Shown: piece after piece, positions 36,152 through 48,645 of the stretch | How the letters are laid out: the number at the start of each line of letters is the position of its first letter | How positions within the stretch are numbered: position 1 is the stretch's first letter | NCBI GenBank assembly: GCA_019321725.1 | Contig: CM033107.1 | Coordinates: 14,065,445 to 14,129,444 of the forward strand | Length of the DNA: 64,000 bases | Direction: 5' to 3' | From: Paulownia fortunei | Lineage: Eukaryota > Streptophyta > Magnoliopsida > Lamiales > Paulowniaceae | The notes under the pieces: model-generated | Databases searched by the model: none | Seen by the model: only the letters and a program-made list of their open reading frames with translations | What the model was told of the DNA's origin: nothing | Program-made: the position numbers and the translations under genes

Positions 36152-38418
36152 TGTATACCCAAGCCTCACACTACTCACTTGGCTAATATAATTCATGCAT
36201 TACGTGCTAATTTTATATGCTACTTGCATTTATAATAACATTACATAATTCATTTAATTTTATACGGCATTCTTGAATATTAAACTTAATTTTGAAGCTC
36301 TCGCACGGTATTAGCCATTGAATTTTCTAACCTAAGTGGTTGTTGATTTTGTATTGAGATAAGAAGAAATTTAGGTATCAATATACTAGGTTACACGTGG
36401 TAACCTTAGGACTACGAACGGTGTCACTAAAAAGTTTATAAGAAGTGAGTCGGTTCAATCAAGAATTCAATATTATATATATATTTAAATCATATACTTG
36501 GGATAAATAGATATACAATACTATAATTTAAATGCTATATAACTGGGTTCATAAGTTTGTAATATTATCAGAGCACAAACTTATCAATCGGGCAAGAATC
36601 AGTAATTTATCGCATGAAGAACCTAGTGAACGGACATAGGAATTACCTACGGAAATGAATGGTGACTCAGATAGGTGGCAACCAAATAAAAATAGGTGAG
36701 ACACAAAAGATTAGGGCTGCAAGATAAGGGCAAAACTCAGATTTTACAACTATATGCCACTTCAAGCTTATACCATCTCATGCTTAGACTTTTCAAGCTA
36801 GCACCTCAAGCTATTCTTCACTCTTAAGCTAACAGCCATGACTTGAACCTTTTTCAGCACCATTTAAGCTTATAAAGACATATAAAAAGATCTCTAAATA
36901 GGTCCTAAGTTATTCCAACTAAAAAAGGAGGCAAAACAAGCAAAGGGGAGGAGAAATAAACAAGTTCAAGTATAAAACTGTGCAAGGTGCGCTTAACCTA
37001 CAGGTTTGGCCTTAGTTTTCAGATTCTTTTGAGGTTTTATGGCTTAATAATATTTTAATAGTATTTATAAATATGTTAGAAGATTATTAGATAGGCGTTG
37101 GTGCACAAAGAAAGGGGTTTTGGTTGCAAACACTTGATAGAAAACTCTTGTGCCAGAAACTGTCACCCTGTTGTCCTCTTGTGTTTTAGACTTCAAAAGT
37201 GTATGGTATGTGGAATAAGACCTATAAGTATCATAATATACATGTTAATATATGATTTAGGAGTATTGGATAATTTTTCATCGGTTAGAAATGGAAATAG
37301 GGCATGATATTGAAGAAACACTCAAAACTGCCAAAGTAAGAAAATCTGTTTTGGTGTGCTGTGAAGGGGACTGAATTAGGGAACCTAGACCCGTGAGTTT
37401 TGGAAACTTTAAGGCATGGTTATATTTTTATACATGTCATCTAAGTGTGGTAAAAATTTGAGGGTGAATAAATATGCCTAAGGATGTCAAAATGTCTATG
37501 AAACCAAATGTGGCAGCCAGGAAATTAGAAGGTGGAAATCTGTCCCATTTTACTTGTTAACATGTTTGAACATATCTATGGTGTAATTGATTTTTATTAT
37601 TTAGGGACTTGTTATACGAGTTATAGCCCATCAATTAGGTGATCTTAGCACACATTAAGATGGGAAATTAAGGTACTTAGGATATTTCATAAAGTTTTAG
37701 CTTCTAAGTTGCAATGTTTGATTGTTACCTAGTTAATTTAAGATTCAAGGTGTTTGTACGATATTAGGAGTAGTAAAATTGCCAATTAACGATTTTGACT
37801 CATATAATATATTTTTACAGATTATTCCATACCTAAGGTTGGGGAGGAACACTAATTAACCTAGACATGAACCAGTGTAAGGTAAGTAAAAATCTATTTG
37901 CAACTACAGTGCATGAACATAGTATTTCTTGGAATATCTATACTATTTGTGACGTGATGTTTGAAGAGGTGTACTACAGTGCATGAACATGTTTGAATAT
38001 TCATATGCAACTACAGTGCATGAACATGTTTGAAGATATGAACATAGACATGAACATAGTATTTGTTGAGAACTTGCATGCACTTTATGATTTTTAGAAC
38101 GAAAATGTTCGGTTTACAGAACTTGTTGAGCAATAGTCAGAATAAATCCAACAACTCATCCAACAGAGGGATATGGGTGGAAAACCAAGGGGTGAAATGA
38201 ATCAGTCACAACCTCATGCAGAACAAAGAGAGATAGTTGGAGAAAGATTCAAAAAACTAAACCCACCAACATTTGAAGTCGCATTAGATCCCACAACTGT
38301 AGAAGACTGATTGAGAACTCTGGAGAATATATTTCTTTATAGCAGAGTTTCTGAAAAAGAGAAAGTGATGTGTGCATCTTTTATGCTTCGAGAAAGTGCT
38401 GGACACTAGTGGGACACA
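36152..38418 (+). mobile_element. E6: Tekay-like fragment, 5' LTR fused to gag
   Basis: Family A LTR sequence starts TGTATACCCAAGCCTCACACTACTC at 36152 and can be followed to about 38090. It then passes straight to gag without a PBS, so U5, PBS and leader are deleted. The element runs into the assembly gap. A local triplication of ACTACAGTGCATGAACAT lies at about 37904, 37973 and 38008. Confidence 0.7.
38105..38418 (+). pseudogene. E6 gag N-terminal fragment
   Basis: It reads ...IQQLIQQRDMGGKPRGEMNQ, then GERFKKLNPPTFEVALDPTTVED, a TGA stop, LRTLENIFLYSRVSEKEKVM and CASFMLRESAGH. It aligns closely with E3 gag (KDMGGQPRAEM...VFQYSRVLEEEKVM). In-frame stops occur at 38134-38136 and 38143-38145; E3 has stops at both equivalent codons. 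It is the capsid part of a Tekay gag, cut by the gap. Confidence 0.75.
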
Positions 38419-38518
38419 NNNNNNNNNNNNNNNNNNNNNNNNNNNNNNNNNNNNNNNNNNNNNNNNNNNNNNNNNNNNNNNNNNNNNNNNNNNNNNNNNN
38501 NNNNNNNNNNNNNNNNNN
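38419..38518. other. Assembly gap (100 N)
   Basis: A run of exactly 100 N, the conventional placeholder for unknown length. The ORF reported across it (38284-38697, minus) is an artefact. Confidence 0.98.
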
Positions 38519-38598
38519 GAATTATAAAGGGGAGTAAAAGGCATTAAAATCATTGAACTCCTGTCTGACATAGTAAATTGTGTTAGAATAGTACCTGA
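38519..38598. other. Short unassigned stretch after the gap
   Basis: There are 80 bases between the gap and the E8 LTR with no recognised motif; they may be the target into which E8 inserted. Confidence 0.3.
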
Positions 38599-39912
38599 TG
38601 TTGAGTTGGTTTTAAACCAACAATTCGAATACATTTGACTTAATATTTTGTTGGTCTTCAAGCATTTTCTATTGCTATTTATGTGTTTCATTTTCATTTT
38701 GTAGGAAACTAGAGAATGTGACTAATGATAGAAATTCCAAAAGGTTTAAGAAAAAAAAAAGAAGCACAAAAAAAAGCTGAATTTTTAAAAGTGGTGCCTC
38801 AACACCACTGAGTTGGCGCTGCAACGCCAACCTGCAGACAATAGGATTTTGTGTGGAAAAAAGATGAGTTGGCATTGCAGCACCAGATACATTACGCCAT
38901 AGTGCTAGCCGAAGGGAAAACAGATTAGGGTTCTTCTTAGTCACGAGACTGCTTGCTTCTTTTTTGGGGGAGATATAAGAAGAGATTTCTGGCTTCAAGG
39001 AAGGGACTTTTGGAAGAAAAAAAGACTAAAAGAATGCGATTGAATGCATCGAACACTGGACATAGAGAATGGATTCTTTCTTTGATTCTTAAAGTTTTAT
39101 TTCTTTCATTTTTTATTTTACCCATGAACAAGAGTTTGTCTATGAGTTTTCCAGTTTTAGTTTTGAACTAAATTCCTTATCTAGAGGAATGATATAACTT
39201 AGTTTTGAAACTATGTTTTGTTATTGATTTATCATATTTGAGGTTATTTAATTTATTTATGATATCTTGTTTTTAATGCATCTTGATTAATTAGAAAATT
39301 AATCTGAATTGTTTGATATATAGAACTCATCACTCAGGAGAGAAAATTTTAAATGCAATCATTGAATAACACAATTTAGAAATTTATATAGTACGGAAGT
39401 ATATGATTTCTTTAAAATCATCAACAAGAATCACCGTATTTAATGAGAATTTAAGTTCTAGGTTTTTATAGGAATATTGAAATCTAAATTTATTTTCATT
39501 GTCACTCAACACTCAGGAAAGAGTTGGTTAATTTGGGATTCTTGACTTACAAATTGATAACCCTAAATTTGATAAGTTGATTTGATAATACATAGTGGAT
39601 GATTAGGTGAAATCAAAGTACTAGAGTTTAATCTATATTGGTTGTTCTTCAACTTGCTAAGTCAAAAGTTTTATTGCACTTTTAGGATTTTTAATTCGGT
39701 AATTAATAAACTCTCTTGATTGGTTTTTGTTAATAGAATTAGGCTTATTTTAATTATAGTATTCAGTATTGATTTTTTGGAATAAAATTAGGCTTATTTT
39801 AATTATAATATTTAGTATTAATTTGATTCCAATCGTTGTAGATACGATAATTTTTCCCACTTTAATTTACTAAAAATTGATACCATACACTTGCAATTAG
39901 CAATTCAATTAA
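38599..39912 (+). repeat. E8 5' LTR
   Basis: About 1.3 kb, ending shortly before TTTTGACACCATTGTCAAGG. It holds a pair of tandem hairpins: GTGGTG/CACCAC at 38791-38808 and GTTGGCG/CGCCAAC at 38812-38831. A TATA-like GATATAAGAAG lies at about 38970-38980. ORFs at 38675-39171 lie within the LTR and overlap each other on both strands; they are not genes. Confidence 0.65.
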
Positions 39913-39930
39913 CAAGATTTTGACACCATT
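39913..39930 (+). other. E8 primer binding site (decayed)
   Basis: TTGACACCATTGTCAAGGATTG is the E2-type PBS with further G-to-A changes. Confidence 0.55.
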
Positions 39931-40118
39931 GTCAAGGATTGAAAAATCTTATTTTCATTAATACTGTTACCAAGTAATCTTAGTTTTAATTTAAATCTGA
40001 ATTTTTTTTATTTAATCTTCTTATTTTTGTTTGTTTTGATAGTTCATGCGAAAAACTCAAAGTTTTGAATTAATACTTTCGATCCACAAAATTGAAAAGA
40101 CACTTTAGAGGTTAAAGG

Positions 40119-42431
40119 TGTTAGGTTCGCTATAATCTCAAGGGCATGTGCAGTGGAAAATTAATTTTTTTATCAAACATAAATTTATCAAATAAATTTA
40201 TCCGCTCGATTCGAAAGCGATTCTAACGATCGCGCTTATTTAAATCAATATATATAAATAAATATATTAAATTCGGATTATACCTTTTATGCACTCCGGT
40301 TGATATAGAGAATGAAGCAACCAATTACTTATCAAAACTTGCAGCAACAATCCACGTGTCTCCCCTCTATCAAGTTTACAATACGAAAAATAACACCAAT
40401 TAAAAGAATTCACTAGTATCCTTAAAACCATTTTCTAATTTAGAATCAGAGTAAAATTCATCCTTTAATTCAATTATTGAATCAAGAAAAAGTTTTCAAG
40501 AACAATAAAGATTGATTCTTTAAGTTCTTGAAATTTGGATATGAAGAGAATATCAAGAAACCTATTTTCTTTAAAAAACAAGAAAATTAAGATTTTCAAG
40601 AAAACACTTTTCTTTTTCTTTGTTTTCTTTTCTTTTTCTTGGTGAGAAAAATAGAAGACTAACAAAACAATTTATTTTTTTAAATCTTAAAGTAATTTTC
40701 GGCCCTCCCCTATTAATAGGGGCTCAAAATTGACAAATTCTCCAACTCTTGGAGAATTTGTCAATTTTGAACCAATTCAAAGTTTAATCTTGTAAGGATT
40801 CTAAATCTTCCAAAAAATCTTCTCTTTTCTCTCTCAATTTATGTGGACTTATTTAAGACTATATTAGTCATCAAAATTAGTCTACATGCATTCTTGATAT
40901 AATTTGAATTCTTCAAATAATATCAAGATAGATATATATCAAATATATATAAAAATATATATTTAAATAAAATAAAATCCTAATGGCCAATTCTTATCTC
41001 ATAAAAATTGGTCATATTATATTTTAATTATATAAATATATTAATTAAATAAATCATATTTATTTTAATTACCCTCTTCATCTTCTAGTAGGCTTCTTAA
41101 GTGATCCACTTTAATTTTTGGGTTTGGACTTAAAAAATCCAAGAATCAATCTAATTGATTTAAACCCAAATTAACCAATCCAATTGATTAATTATAATTT
41201 ACTCCAATTGGGCTTCCTAATCAAATTAGGTCCAATAAATAATCTAATTATTTAATCAAATAATTTAATTTAACCATTAAATTAAATAGAACCCCTAATT
41301 AATTAATTAATCAATATTAACTAATTAATTTCCAACCATTAGAAAAATTCCAAAATAAAAAATGTTACTTTCCATAAAGATGTGTGACTCTTTTAGGTTC
41401 ACTACTAAACTAGTAGTGGCTTACAACATTTGCAACTTATGAATAATAATTATTTTAGTTAATTAATCTAATTAATTAATCTGCTTGAAATTAACTTCTT
41501 AATTTCAAGAACCTCACTATCCATGAAAATACCTAGAAAGTAATCATGACACACTAATCTTAGGTAAAATAGCGAGTAAACCTATTTTAGTTGCGAGTAC
41601 CATACATGTACAGTCGTTTCGACAGTTAATATCCCAATTGAATATAGAGCATGACTTATAAGTCGAAACCCTAAATGATTTAATAACTGTGCTTTCATTT
41701 CAAGTTCAAATGATTCCTGATGAATCAGAATTCATCCTGCCTTGCCCAAGGTTTTTGAGTCATAAACTATGAAAACACAGGAGATTCCCTTGTAAATAAA
41801 AGATAAGTGTCAAATTCTATATTGGTTACTGAGAAACTCTCTATGCACACCAGTGCAACACCTAACATACCCCTTTTGTGATTGTAAAGTAATCAGAAGA
41901 TATATCAAAGTGTTGTAGAATGCACACAAGGCTACCATCGTGCCTCAAATCCAAGGACTAGTCGTGTACTATCACAACATAGAAATTCTTATTTTGACAG
42001 ACAAAGCCTCTGGCAAAAAAATTCTTATAGGCCATGTTTGGTATACTTGTTTTCTAATAAGTACTTACATACATGCACTTGCATTTCTATGCTAATACCA
42101 ATAGAATGCGACATCCTCGTCTTACTAGCATGCATTGTATGTGCGAGTATTACTGAGCTATTTAATGTCCCATCTCAAAAATCCCTTGACTTGGAACTTA
42201 TTTAAGACTAAAGTCTTAGAGGCATGTTCCATGATCGCCATCATATGAGCGACCATGCCCCATATCTAAATTTAGTCTAAGGACTTTATTTAATGTGCAG
42301 AAAGAAAAATGCAAGACATAAGATAAAGAAAGTACTTTTTATTAATATGATTCCCAATAATATTATCTTTACAAAAGAAAAGAGTATAATACATCCAATT
42401 TAATTGGGGCGCTGGGTATCTTACTCTAACA
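40119..42431 (-). mobile_element. Solo LTR, copia-type family C2, inside E8
   Basis: It starts TGTTAGGTTCGC and ends CTCTAACA (2313 bp), aligning along its length with 48646-50868. Repetitive TTAATTAATTAA-type sequence lies at 41140-41480. It separates the E8 PBS region (with TLERL-like gag start) from the rest of gag. The flanking 5-mers AAAGG and GATGG do not match well, so the TSD is decayed or the ends are misjudged. ORF 40474-40665 (minus) is a low-complexity lysine-rich frame, not a gene. Confidence 0.75.
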
Positions 42432-44150
42432 GATGGAAGCAAAGAGAACAAAAACGCAAGTAGTAGCTCTTAAAAATAACAACAAGAATCAGCCACAGTG
42501 AGCACTAAGGGATTACGTTCAACCTATCATTAATCAACAATGTTTAGGAATTGCTCGTCAACTAATCATTGCCAACAACTTTGAACTCAAACCTACACTC
42601 ATCAACATGGTTCAACAAAATCATTTTGGGAGAACTCCACATGATGATCTAAATGCTCACTTAGCTATATTCCTTGAGATATGCAACACTTCCAAGATGA
42701 ATAGGGTAACTGATAAAGCTATAAGACTTCATTTGTTTCCATTTTTTCTTAGGGATAAAGAGTGTGGTTATAATCCTTTACATTAAGTAGTATCACTAAT
42801 TGGCATGATCTGACTTAGAAAACTCCTAACTAATTTCTTTCCACCTGGGAAGAAACTATAGTTAAAGAGCGAGATTACACAATTTAAGAAGATGGATTTT
42901 GAACACTTGTATGCAGCTTGGGAGAGATTTAAAGACCTTCTTAAATGATGCTCACAACATGGTTATGAGGATTGGCAAAAAGTATAATATTTCTACAATG
43001 GGTTAAATGGTTAGATGAAGACTATTATTGATGATGCTATACAAGGAATTTTGATGTCTAAGATTGCATGTGATGATCATATTCTGCTTAGAGAGATGGC
43101 TTCCAACAGTTGCCAATGGCCAATAGAGGGATCAACCATTAAGAAAGTAGATGGGGATTCTTTCGTTAGATCCATTGACAACTCTCACTGCTCAAGTTTT
43201 TGCATTGTCTAGTTAGTTTGCTTGGACAACTAATAGAGCACCTTAGAGTGTGAAAGCTAATACATCTATGAGCATATAATATAATGAACGAGAGGAAGGT
43301 CAAGAATAAGTGAATTATGCGAACAATCAGAACTACAACTACAGAGGTAACAAATTGCTAACTCATTATAATCTGGGACTTTGCAATCATAAAAATCTAT
43401 CTTATGGGAATACAAGGAATGTGCTTCAGCCATCTTTGAGTTACAACAATCCTTCCAGTTCTAATAGTCAAACCAGCAAAAAGAAATTCTCCTAGGAAAA
43501 TGCGCTCAGTACTTCATAGTGGAAACATGAGCTCGGTTCAATAAAGATGAAGCTAAAATTTTCAAAATAGAGACTTAAATTGGTTAACTAACAACCAATA
43601 TGGAAGAACAAATGAAGTCTCAAGAAATTTAGATTGGACAACTCACCAGGATAATCAATTTAAAACAACAAAAGAGAAAAGTTCCCAAGTGACACTAAAG
43701 CCAATCTTAAGGAGCATTGTAAAATAATTAATCTCAAGAGTGGGACAGTGACTAAGAATTTAGAATCGAAGGAAATTAAAGTAAACTTGCTCAATCATAA
43801 CTGTCTATTCAAGGTTAAGAAAAGGAACAAATAAATTAAGAGAAGATTCAGAGTGATATCATAAAAGGGCTGAGAAGACTAAATCTGTCTCTATTTGTAA
43901 AAATCCTCCTCTTCTTAAAGCCCTTCGTCCCTTTTCTAGTGATTTCAAAAGAAAAATTTAGATGCACAATTTGCCTGCATATGCTCAACTATGTGAAGTT
44001 CATAAAGGATGTTATGTCCAAGAAGAGATGGAGGATTTTCAAATGGTCAAGCTTAGAGAGAAATGTAGTGTGATTATTCAAAAGATATTAACTTAAAAAT
44101 TAAAAGATCCAAGGAGTTTCACTATTCCTTGCAAAATTAGAGGATCTTTC
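42432..44150 (+). pseudogene. E8 gag and start of protease (Athila type)
   Basis: It reads ANNFELKPTLINMVQQNHFG (about 42570-42630), HAHLA-like DDLNAHLAIFLEICNTSKMN (42645-42700), AIRLHLFPFFLRDKE, LYAAWERFKDLLK (about 42908-42946), MASNSCQWPIEGS (43096-43135), YGNTRNVLQPSLSYNN (about 43402-43450) and KANLKEHCKIINLKSGT (about 43698-43745). At 44100-44140 LKDPRSFTIPCKI starts the protease. This is Athila gag in its usual order, capsid core included. Stops at 42786, 42947 and elsewhere, and frameshifts, make it non-functional. The element is cut by C1 at 44151, so RT and integrase are not in the window. Confidence 0.8.
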
Positions 44151-46135
44151 TGTTGGGTTCGCGTGATCCTGAAAAATATATACGCAGCGGAATTTATTTA
44201 TTTGTTTTTGAAAAACAAACATTATATCACATTTAATTAAAATCAAATCCCAAAACCCTTCTGCGATTACTCAGTTGTGAGTTTTCTGATACTAACAAAA
44301 AGGTTTCAGAAACACTTACCTTGATTTGCACTCTAGCTAATGTAGGAATTGAAACGATTCAAATCATTATCCAACACAAATGAATCTCCAAGTTCATCAA
44401 TTCAAACCTCTTTGATTGAAAACTAATTTGCTTCTAGGATCCCAAATGTTATCTTTTTAACGGTATCCACACTTTGGATGTCCACTCGCAACCGAATCCT
44501 ATGCTAGTAGTTTTTCATTTTGATAATTCTATCCTATAATGATTTTATTTGGAATAAGAACATACTAACAATTAGAGTTTTAGGTATTTAATTTAATTCT
44601 TAATTCAACAATTGAATCAAAAATTAAACTAGATAAAAGGTTGGTGAACTTTTAGAGATTGAAGGGGAAAGAAGAGATGAATTTTTGGAGATGAAGAAAA
44701 CCATTTTTCTTGAAGAGAGAGGGGCTGTTTTTTTTTTCTCACTTTTTTCCAGCAAAAAATCTGTAGTAAAAGTCCTAAAAAATTATCCAAGAATTTTGCC
44801 AATAAAGGCTACCCCAAGTCTTTTCCTTATAGGACTCTTCTTCTTTTCTTATTTCCAACTCTTTTAGGAAATTTTCTTATCTCATAAGTTCTTTTCTTTT
44901 TCTTTATTATCTCTTAGGAATTAAATTCTCAATCCAACTTTCTCTAGGAATTAGATTTTCAATCTAATTTCCTAATGGGCTTCCTACAAGCTCACACTTA
45001 ATGGGCCTAAACCTAATTAATCAATTAGACCCCAGTTTAATTGATCCAATTAATTAAATTAATTTATCTAATTAATTAGGTTCATCTTAATTAATTGATC
45101 CAATCAATTAATTAAATATTCCAATTGGGCTCCCTAATCCAATTACATCCAATTAATTAATCCAATTAATTAAATGAATTAATTCCACACTTGAATTTTA
45201 AACCCCATTAATTAATCACTTTAATTAATTTAATCCAATACTTAGATTAATTTCTAGGCTAGAAATGAACTTATACAAGTTTTATGTGTGACCCTTAGGT
45301 TCACTCTAAACTAGTTGTGGGCTCACAACTCTTATGACTTAGTTGAACAATTAATTATTCTGATTAATTAATCTATTTAATTAATTCTCTTAGAATTAAC
45401 CTATTAATTTCAAGAACCCACAAGTCATGGGAAACACCTAGCAATGTATCATGACTCCTAGTCTTAGGTGAATGTACGAATCTATTCTAATTATGAAAAC
45501 TATGTAAGTACGGTCTTTCCATCATCTAATCTCTCAATTGAGTCTAGGCATGGATGTTTAGTCAAAATCCCATTAGCTCAATAACTATGTTTCCATTTCT
45601 AGTAGTTTGACTCGATAATGAACAATTAGAAAACCCCATATTCTAATTTCCATCCAACTTTGGCCAAGGATTTTAAAGTCAAGTACAATGGAAGACATAG
45701 GAGATTCACCTATTTATCTAGATAGGTGATAGATCCTTTATTGGCCACGTATTAATCTCCATATATGAAGATGTTACACCCAATGTAAACCCCTTGTGAT
45801 TGTCATGCAATCGGAAAATATATCAAAGTGCAACATGTCATGCATAAGGTTATCATGGTGCCTCAAGTCTAAGGACTAATTCTTGTACTATCATAATAAG
45901 AAAATTCCCATTCGAAAATAGAATATTTCCAATTGGGAATGTTCAGGTAGGGTAGTCCAGTACACTTGTTCTCCAACAAGCACCTATATATATGCACTAG
46001 TGTCTCCACACCAATGCCCATGGAATGAGGCACTCTCCTTTTAAGTCTACATCGTATGTGCAAGTCTCAAAGGGATCAATGATGTTCCATCTCATTGATC
46101 TTTGACTTGGAACGTTTTAAGACAACAGCCTTAGA

Positions 46136-46140
46136 GATAT
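46136..46140 (+). repeat. Target-site duplication GATAT, left copy
   Basis: GATAT at 46136-46140 is repeated at 48436-48440, exactly flanking the family B solo LTR. Confidence 0.85.
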
Positions 46141-48435
46141 TGTAACACCCCTTAACCTAACTGCAGAGCCTAAACAAGCTGATACAGTTAAGTCAAGAAA
46201 TGTTAATTTTTCATCTTTACTAGAGTTATGGTTTTTTAATAAAAGTTTCCATTTTTAGCTATAAGAGAAAGAACTTGAATCATTTTAAACACACCATATA
46301 CATATATCAAAACTGAGTACATCTGTTTACAAAACCATAACAGAGCAGCTTATTTAAAAATAAAACAGAGTTTTCAAAATAAACTACAAAACAGGTTGAA
46401 GCATGGCATATGAACAAATCTCTGTCCGGCCGCTCTAGAGACTCAATCAACCTCTAAAGCTGTATATTTCCACCTGCATCACATGAATCTAATGAGCTAA
46501 AGGCTTAGTAAGATGAAACTGATGCAATAACAAATAACATATATGCAAATCTCATAAATTATTAAATACAATATTCTATTTAATAACTTTCATTCATAAA
46601 TCATTCTTTAGGGCCCTTGAAGTGTGGTACCTAACTAATAGCGATAGACCATAGTTTTCGGAACCTGTTCATAATGATTGGCCAATAAGAGAACTAATAC
46701 GGGGTTTCCATACTTAGTCTTTCAACCTCAGGTATTAGCTGTATTCTATCTCATTCATTGTGGCTTTCCTATACCGATTTTTCAACCTCAAGTATTTGCT
46801 ACCATTTGTTGGGTCCGCTGGTCCCTCCCGCGTCCCTTGTCTACCCGACCATCAATCAAGTACCATACTTCCTTTTCAAAAACCTCATTATACTCTTAAT
46901 AGTGTCATGCTTCATACCATAAATGCATCAAACATTACATCATTTGACAAACAACAACAATCACATTAAAACATGAACAAACATTATATGATTCTTGTGA
47001 TACACCAAATGAAAACTTCAACTTACCTCAAGTCCACTTTGTGCTAGGTAAAAAGGCCAATCTCTTTGGAAGATAGGATGTGTTAAAGGCCTAACATAAT
47101 CAAATCATGTACCATTTAATATCCTTTTTATAAATCATTTAGTCTATTCCAGTTAAAGTTTATATACACTTTCAATCTTTTGTAAAGAATTACATATCAA
47201 TTACATAACCTTAAAAATAATGCATACTCCATATTTTACTACTAATTCAAGACATTAAACATTAGGGCAGCCATTAAATAACTAATAATTCAAACATAAT
47301 TATTAGGGCAGCCCCTAAAACATGAACACAATCTGAATTAAAATGACGTAAACTTGATTCTAACTTAAATTGATTCTAACCTTCAATTAAGCAAACTAAT
47401 TGCTATTGTTTTCAATCATTCAAAGAAACTTTCAAACACAATATAAGCATTACAAAATCAATAGAAATAAGTAAATTAAATAATTTCACAAGACTATCAA
47501 TTTTGCTAAAAATTAGCTTAACTAGCTTGGTTTTGGCTTCAAGTGTAACTTACTTAAGTTTTCAATCATACAAAAGCATACTAAAACATGTAACCATCCA
47601 AGATACTACAAATTCATCATAAGAAATATTGAAAAAGAATATACCTTGATTAAGTTGGATTTAGGCTTCAAAATCAACGGTTTTCAAACTTAAAAGGATG
47701 GAAACTTGTTCTACCTTGTGTTCTATGGATTCCTATGGATTGAATTCAACTTTTGTGAGTATGAGAGTGTAGAAATTTGGGAGAAACTTAGGAGAATAAG
47801 GGTTGTTCATTTTTGAGGTGCTTCCACAAGAAATATGGATGAAAATGATTTCTTTGACCTTTCAAAGAGAGGTAAGTGGAGGGTGATGATTGGTTGCATC
47901 ATGCTTGGTATCTTCTCATGCCAAAAGCTACGTTCATGGGCTAAGGAGATGACAAAAATTGATGCTTTGGTGTTATAATCAAGTGTAATGCGGTTTAGAA
48001 TGGTTTTATGCAATCTAGTCAATCAACCAATCAAATTGCACCATTGTGCATACTTTTTGTTCTTAGCCAATGTAACATATTTCAAGTAAATATTTAGACA
48101 ATTAATCACTTTATCATATAACTAGTATGGAGAAATACAAATAATTCATTTTATGGCCATTCAACACATCAATCTTCTTAACCGAGATACCGAGCTTTTC
48201 ACTGCAAAAAGGGCACTTAAGGAATATGTTAAATCAAGAAATGAAAGTTTGATCTCATATTTCATGTACTAATGCATGTTAAATCATAACTGAAGTATAT
48301 AATAACAATTATTCATGTTCGTGCAATCATGCTATTTGTATGCCATAATTCAATAATATACATTGATTAGATGCATATTCATACAAAATGCTTATTATTG
48401 GCTATGTAGGAGAGAATTGAGAATTGGGCATTACA
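46141..48435 (-). mobile_element. Solo LTR of family B inside C1 LTR
   Basis: 2295 bp, TGTAACACCC...GGGCATTACA, flanked by GATAT duplications and lacking any coding sequence. It aligns with the E4 LTRs. It is the longest family B LTR here and may represent the less deleted form. ORFs 46678-46969 and 47807-48022 lie within it and have no support. Confidence 0.88.
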
Positions 48436-48440
48436 GATAT
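48436..48440 (+). repeat. Target-site duplication GATAT, right copy
   Basis: This is the partner of 46136-46140. Confidence 0.85.
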
Positions 48441-48626
48441 ATTCCACGATCATCATCATATGTATAACCACGCCTCATAACTATGTGTGATCTAAGGACT
48501 TCATCAGATTCTTATAATGAATTTAAGATAAACATTGCCATTTAAATGATATTAATATAGATAAGAATGATTCACAAGAGTATAAGAACGACCATATCAA
48601 TTAGCTCGTCAGACACTGCTCTGACA

Positions 48627-48638
48627 ATCTCCCACTTA
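48627..48638 (-). other. C1 polypurine tract
   Basis: The minus strand reads AAGTGGGAGAT, directly before the LTR start TGTCAGAG. This is the usual copia PPT, which primes plus-strand DNA synthesis. Confidence 0.7.
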
Positions 48639-48645
48639 CCCTAGA

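Larger units (their letters stand above)
38599..44150 (+). mobile_element. E8: Athila-like element with gag core retained
   Basis: 5' LTR 38599-39912, decayed PBS about 39913-39930, gag start near 40040, C2 solo LTR insertion 40119-42431, gag continuing 42432-44100, and the start of PR to 44150, where copia element C1 cuts it. The LTR start (TGTTGAGTTGGTTTTAAACC) is related to that of E2. Unlike E2 and E5 it keeps the gag core. Confidence 0.75.
44151..48626 (-). repeat. C1 3' LTR (copia type), split by a solo LTR
   Basis: On the plus strand it starts TGTTGGGTTCGCGTGATC and ends GCTCTGACA; the insertion 46141-48435 plus a 5-bp duplication is removed to give about 2.18 kb. It aligns, reverse complemented, with the E7 LTR at 61903-63710 (for example, GGTATCCACACTTTGGAT near 44462). 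The PPT lies at 48627-48638. Long runs of TTAATTAA occur at 45030-45240. The short ORFs 44685-44867 and 45869-46063 are not conserved as genes. Confidence 0.78.

Noticed and set aside
37904..38030. Triplicate ACTACAGTGCATGAACAT as a CRISPR-like array
   Set aside because: Only three units with unequal, related spacers in plant LTR sequence; this is local slippage or duplication.
38284..38697. A 137-codon ORF across the gap
   Set aside because: It is made open only by the run of N and is antisense to E6 gag on one side.
41140..41480. TTAATTAA-rich stretches (also 45030-45240, 49570-49780, 62590-62950) as MITEs or matrix attachment regions
   Set aside because: They recur at the same position in each C1 and C2 LTR, so they belong to the LTRs. 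No terminal inverted repeats or TSDs are present at their edges.
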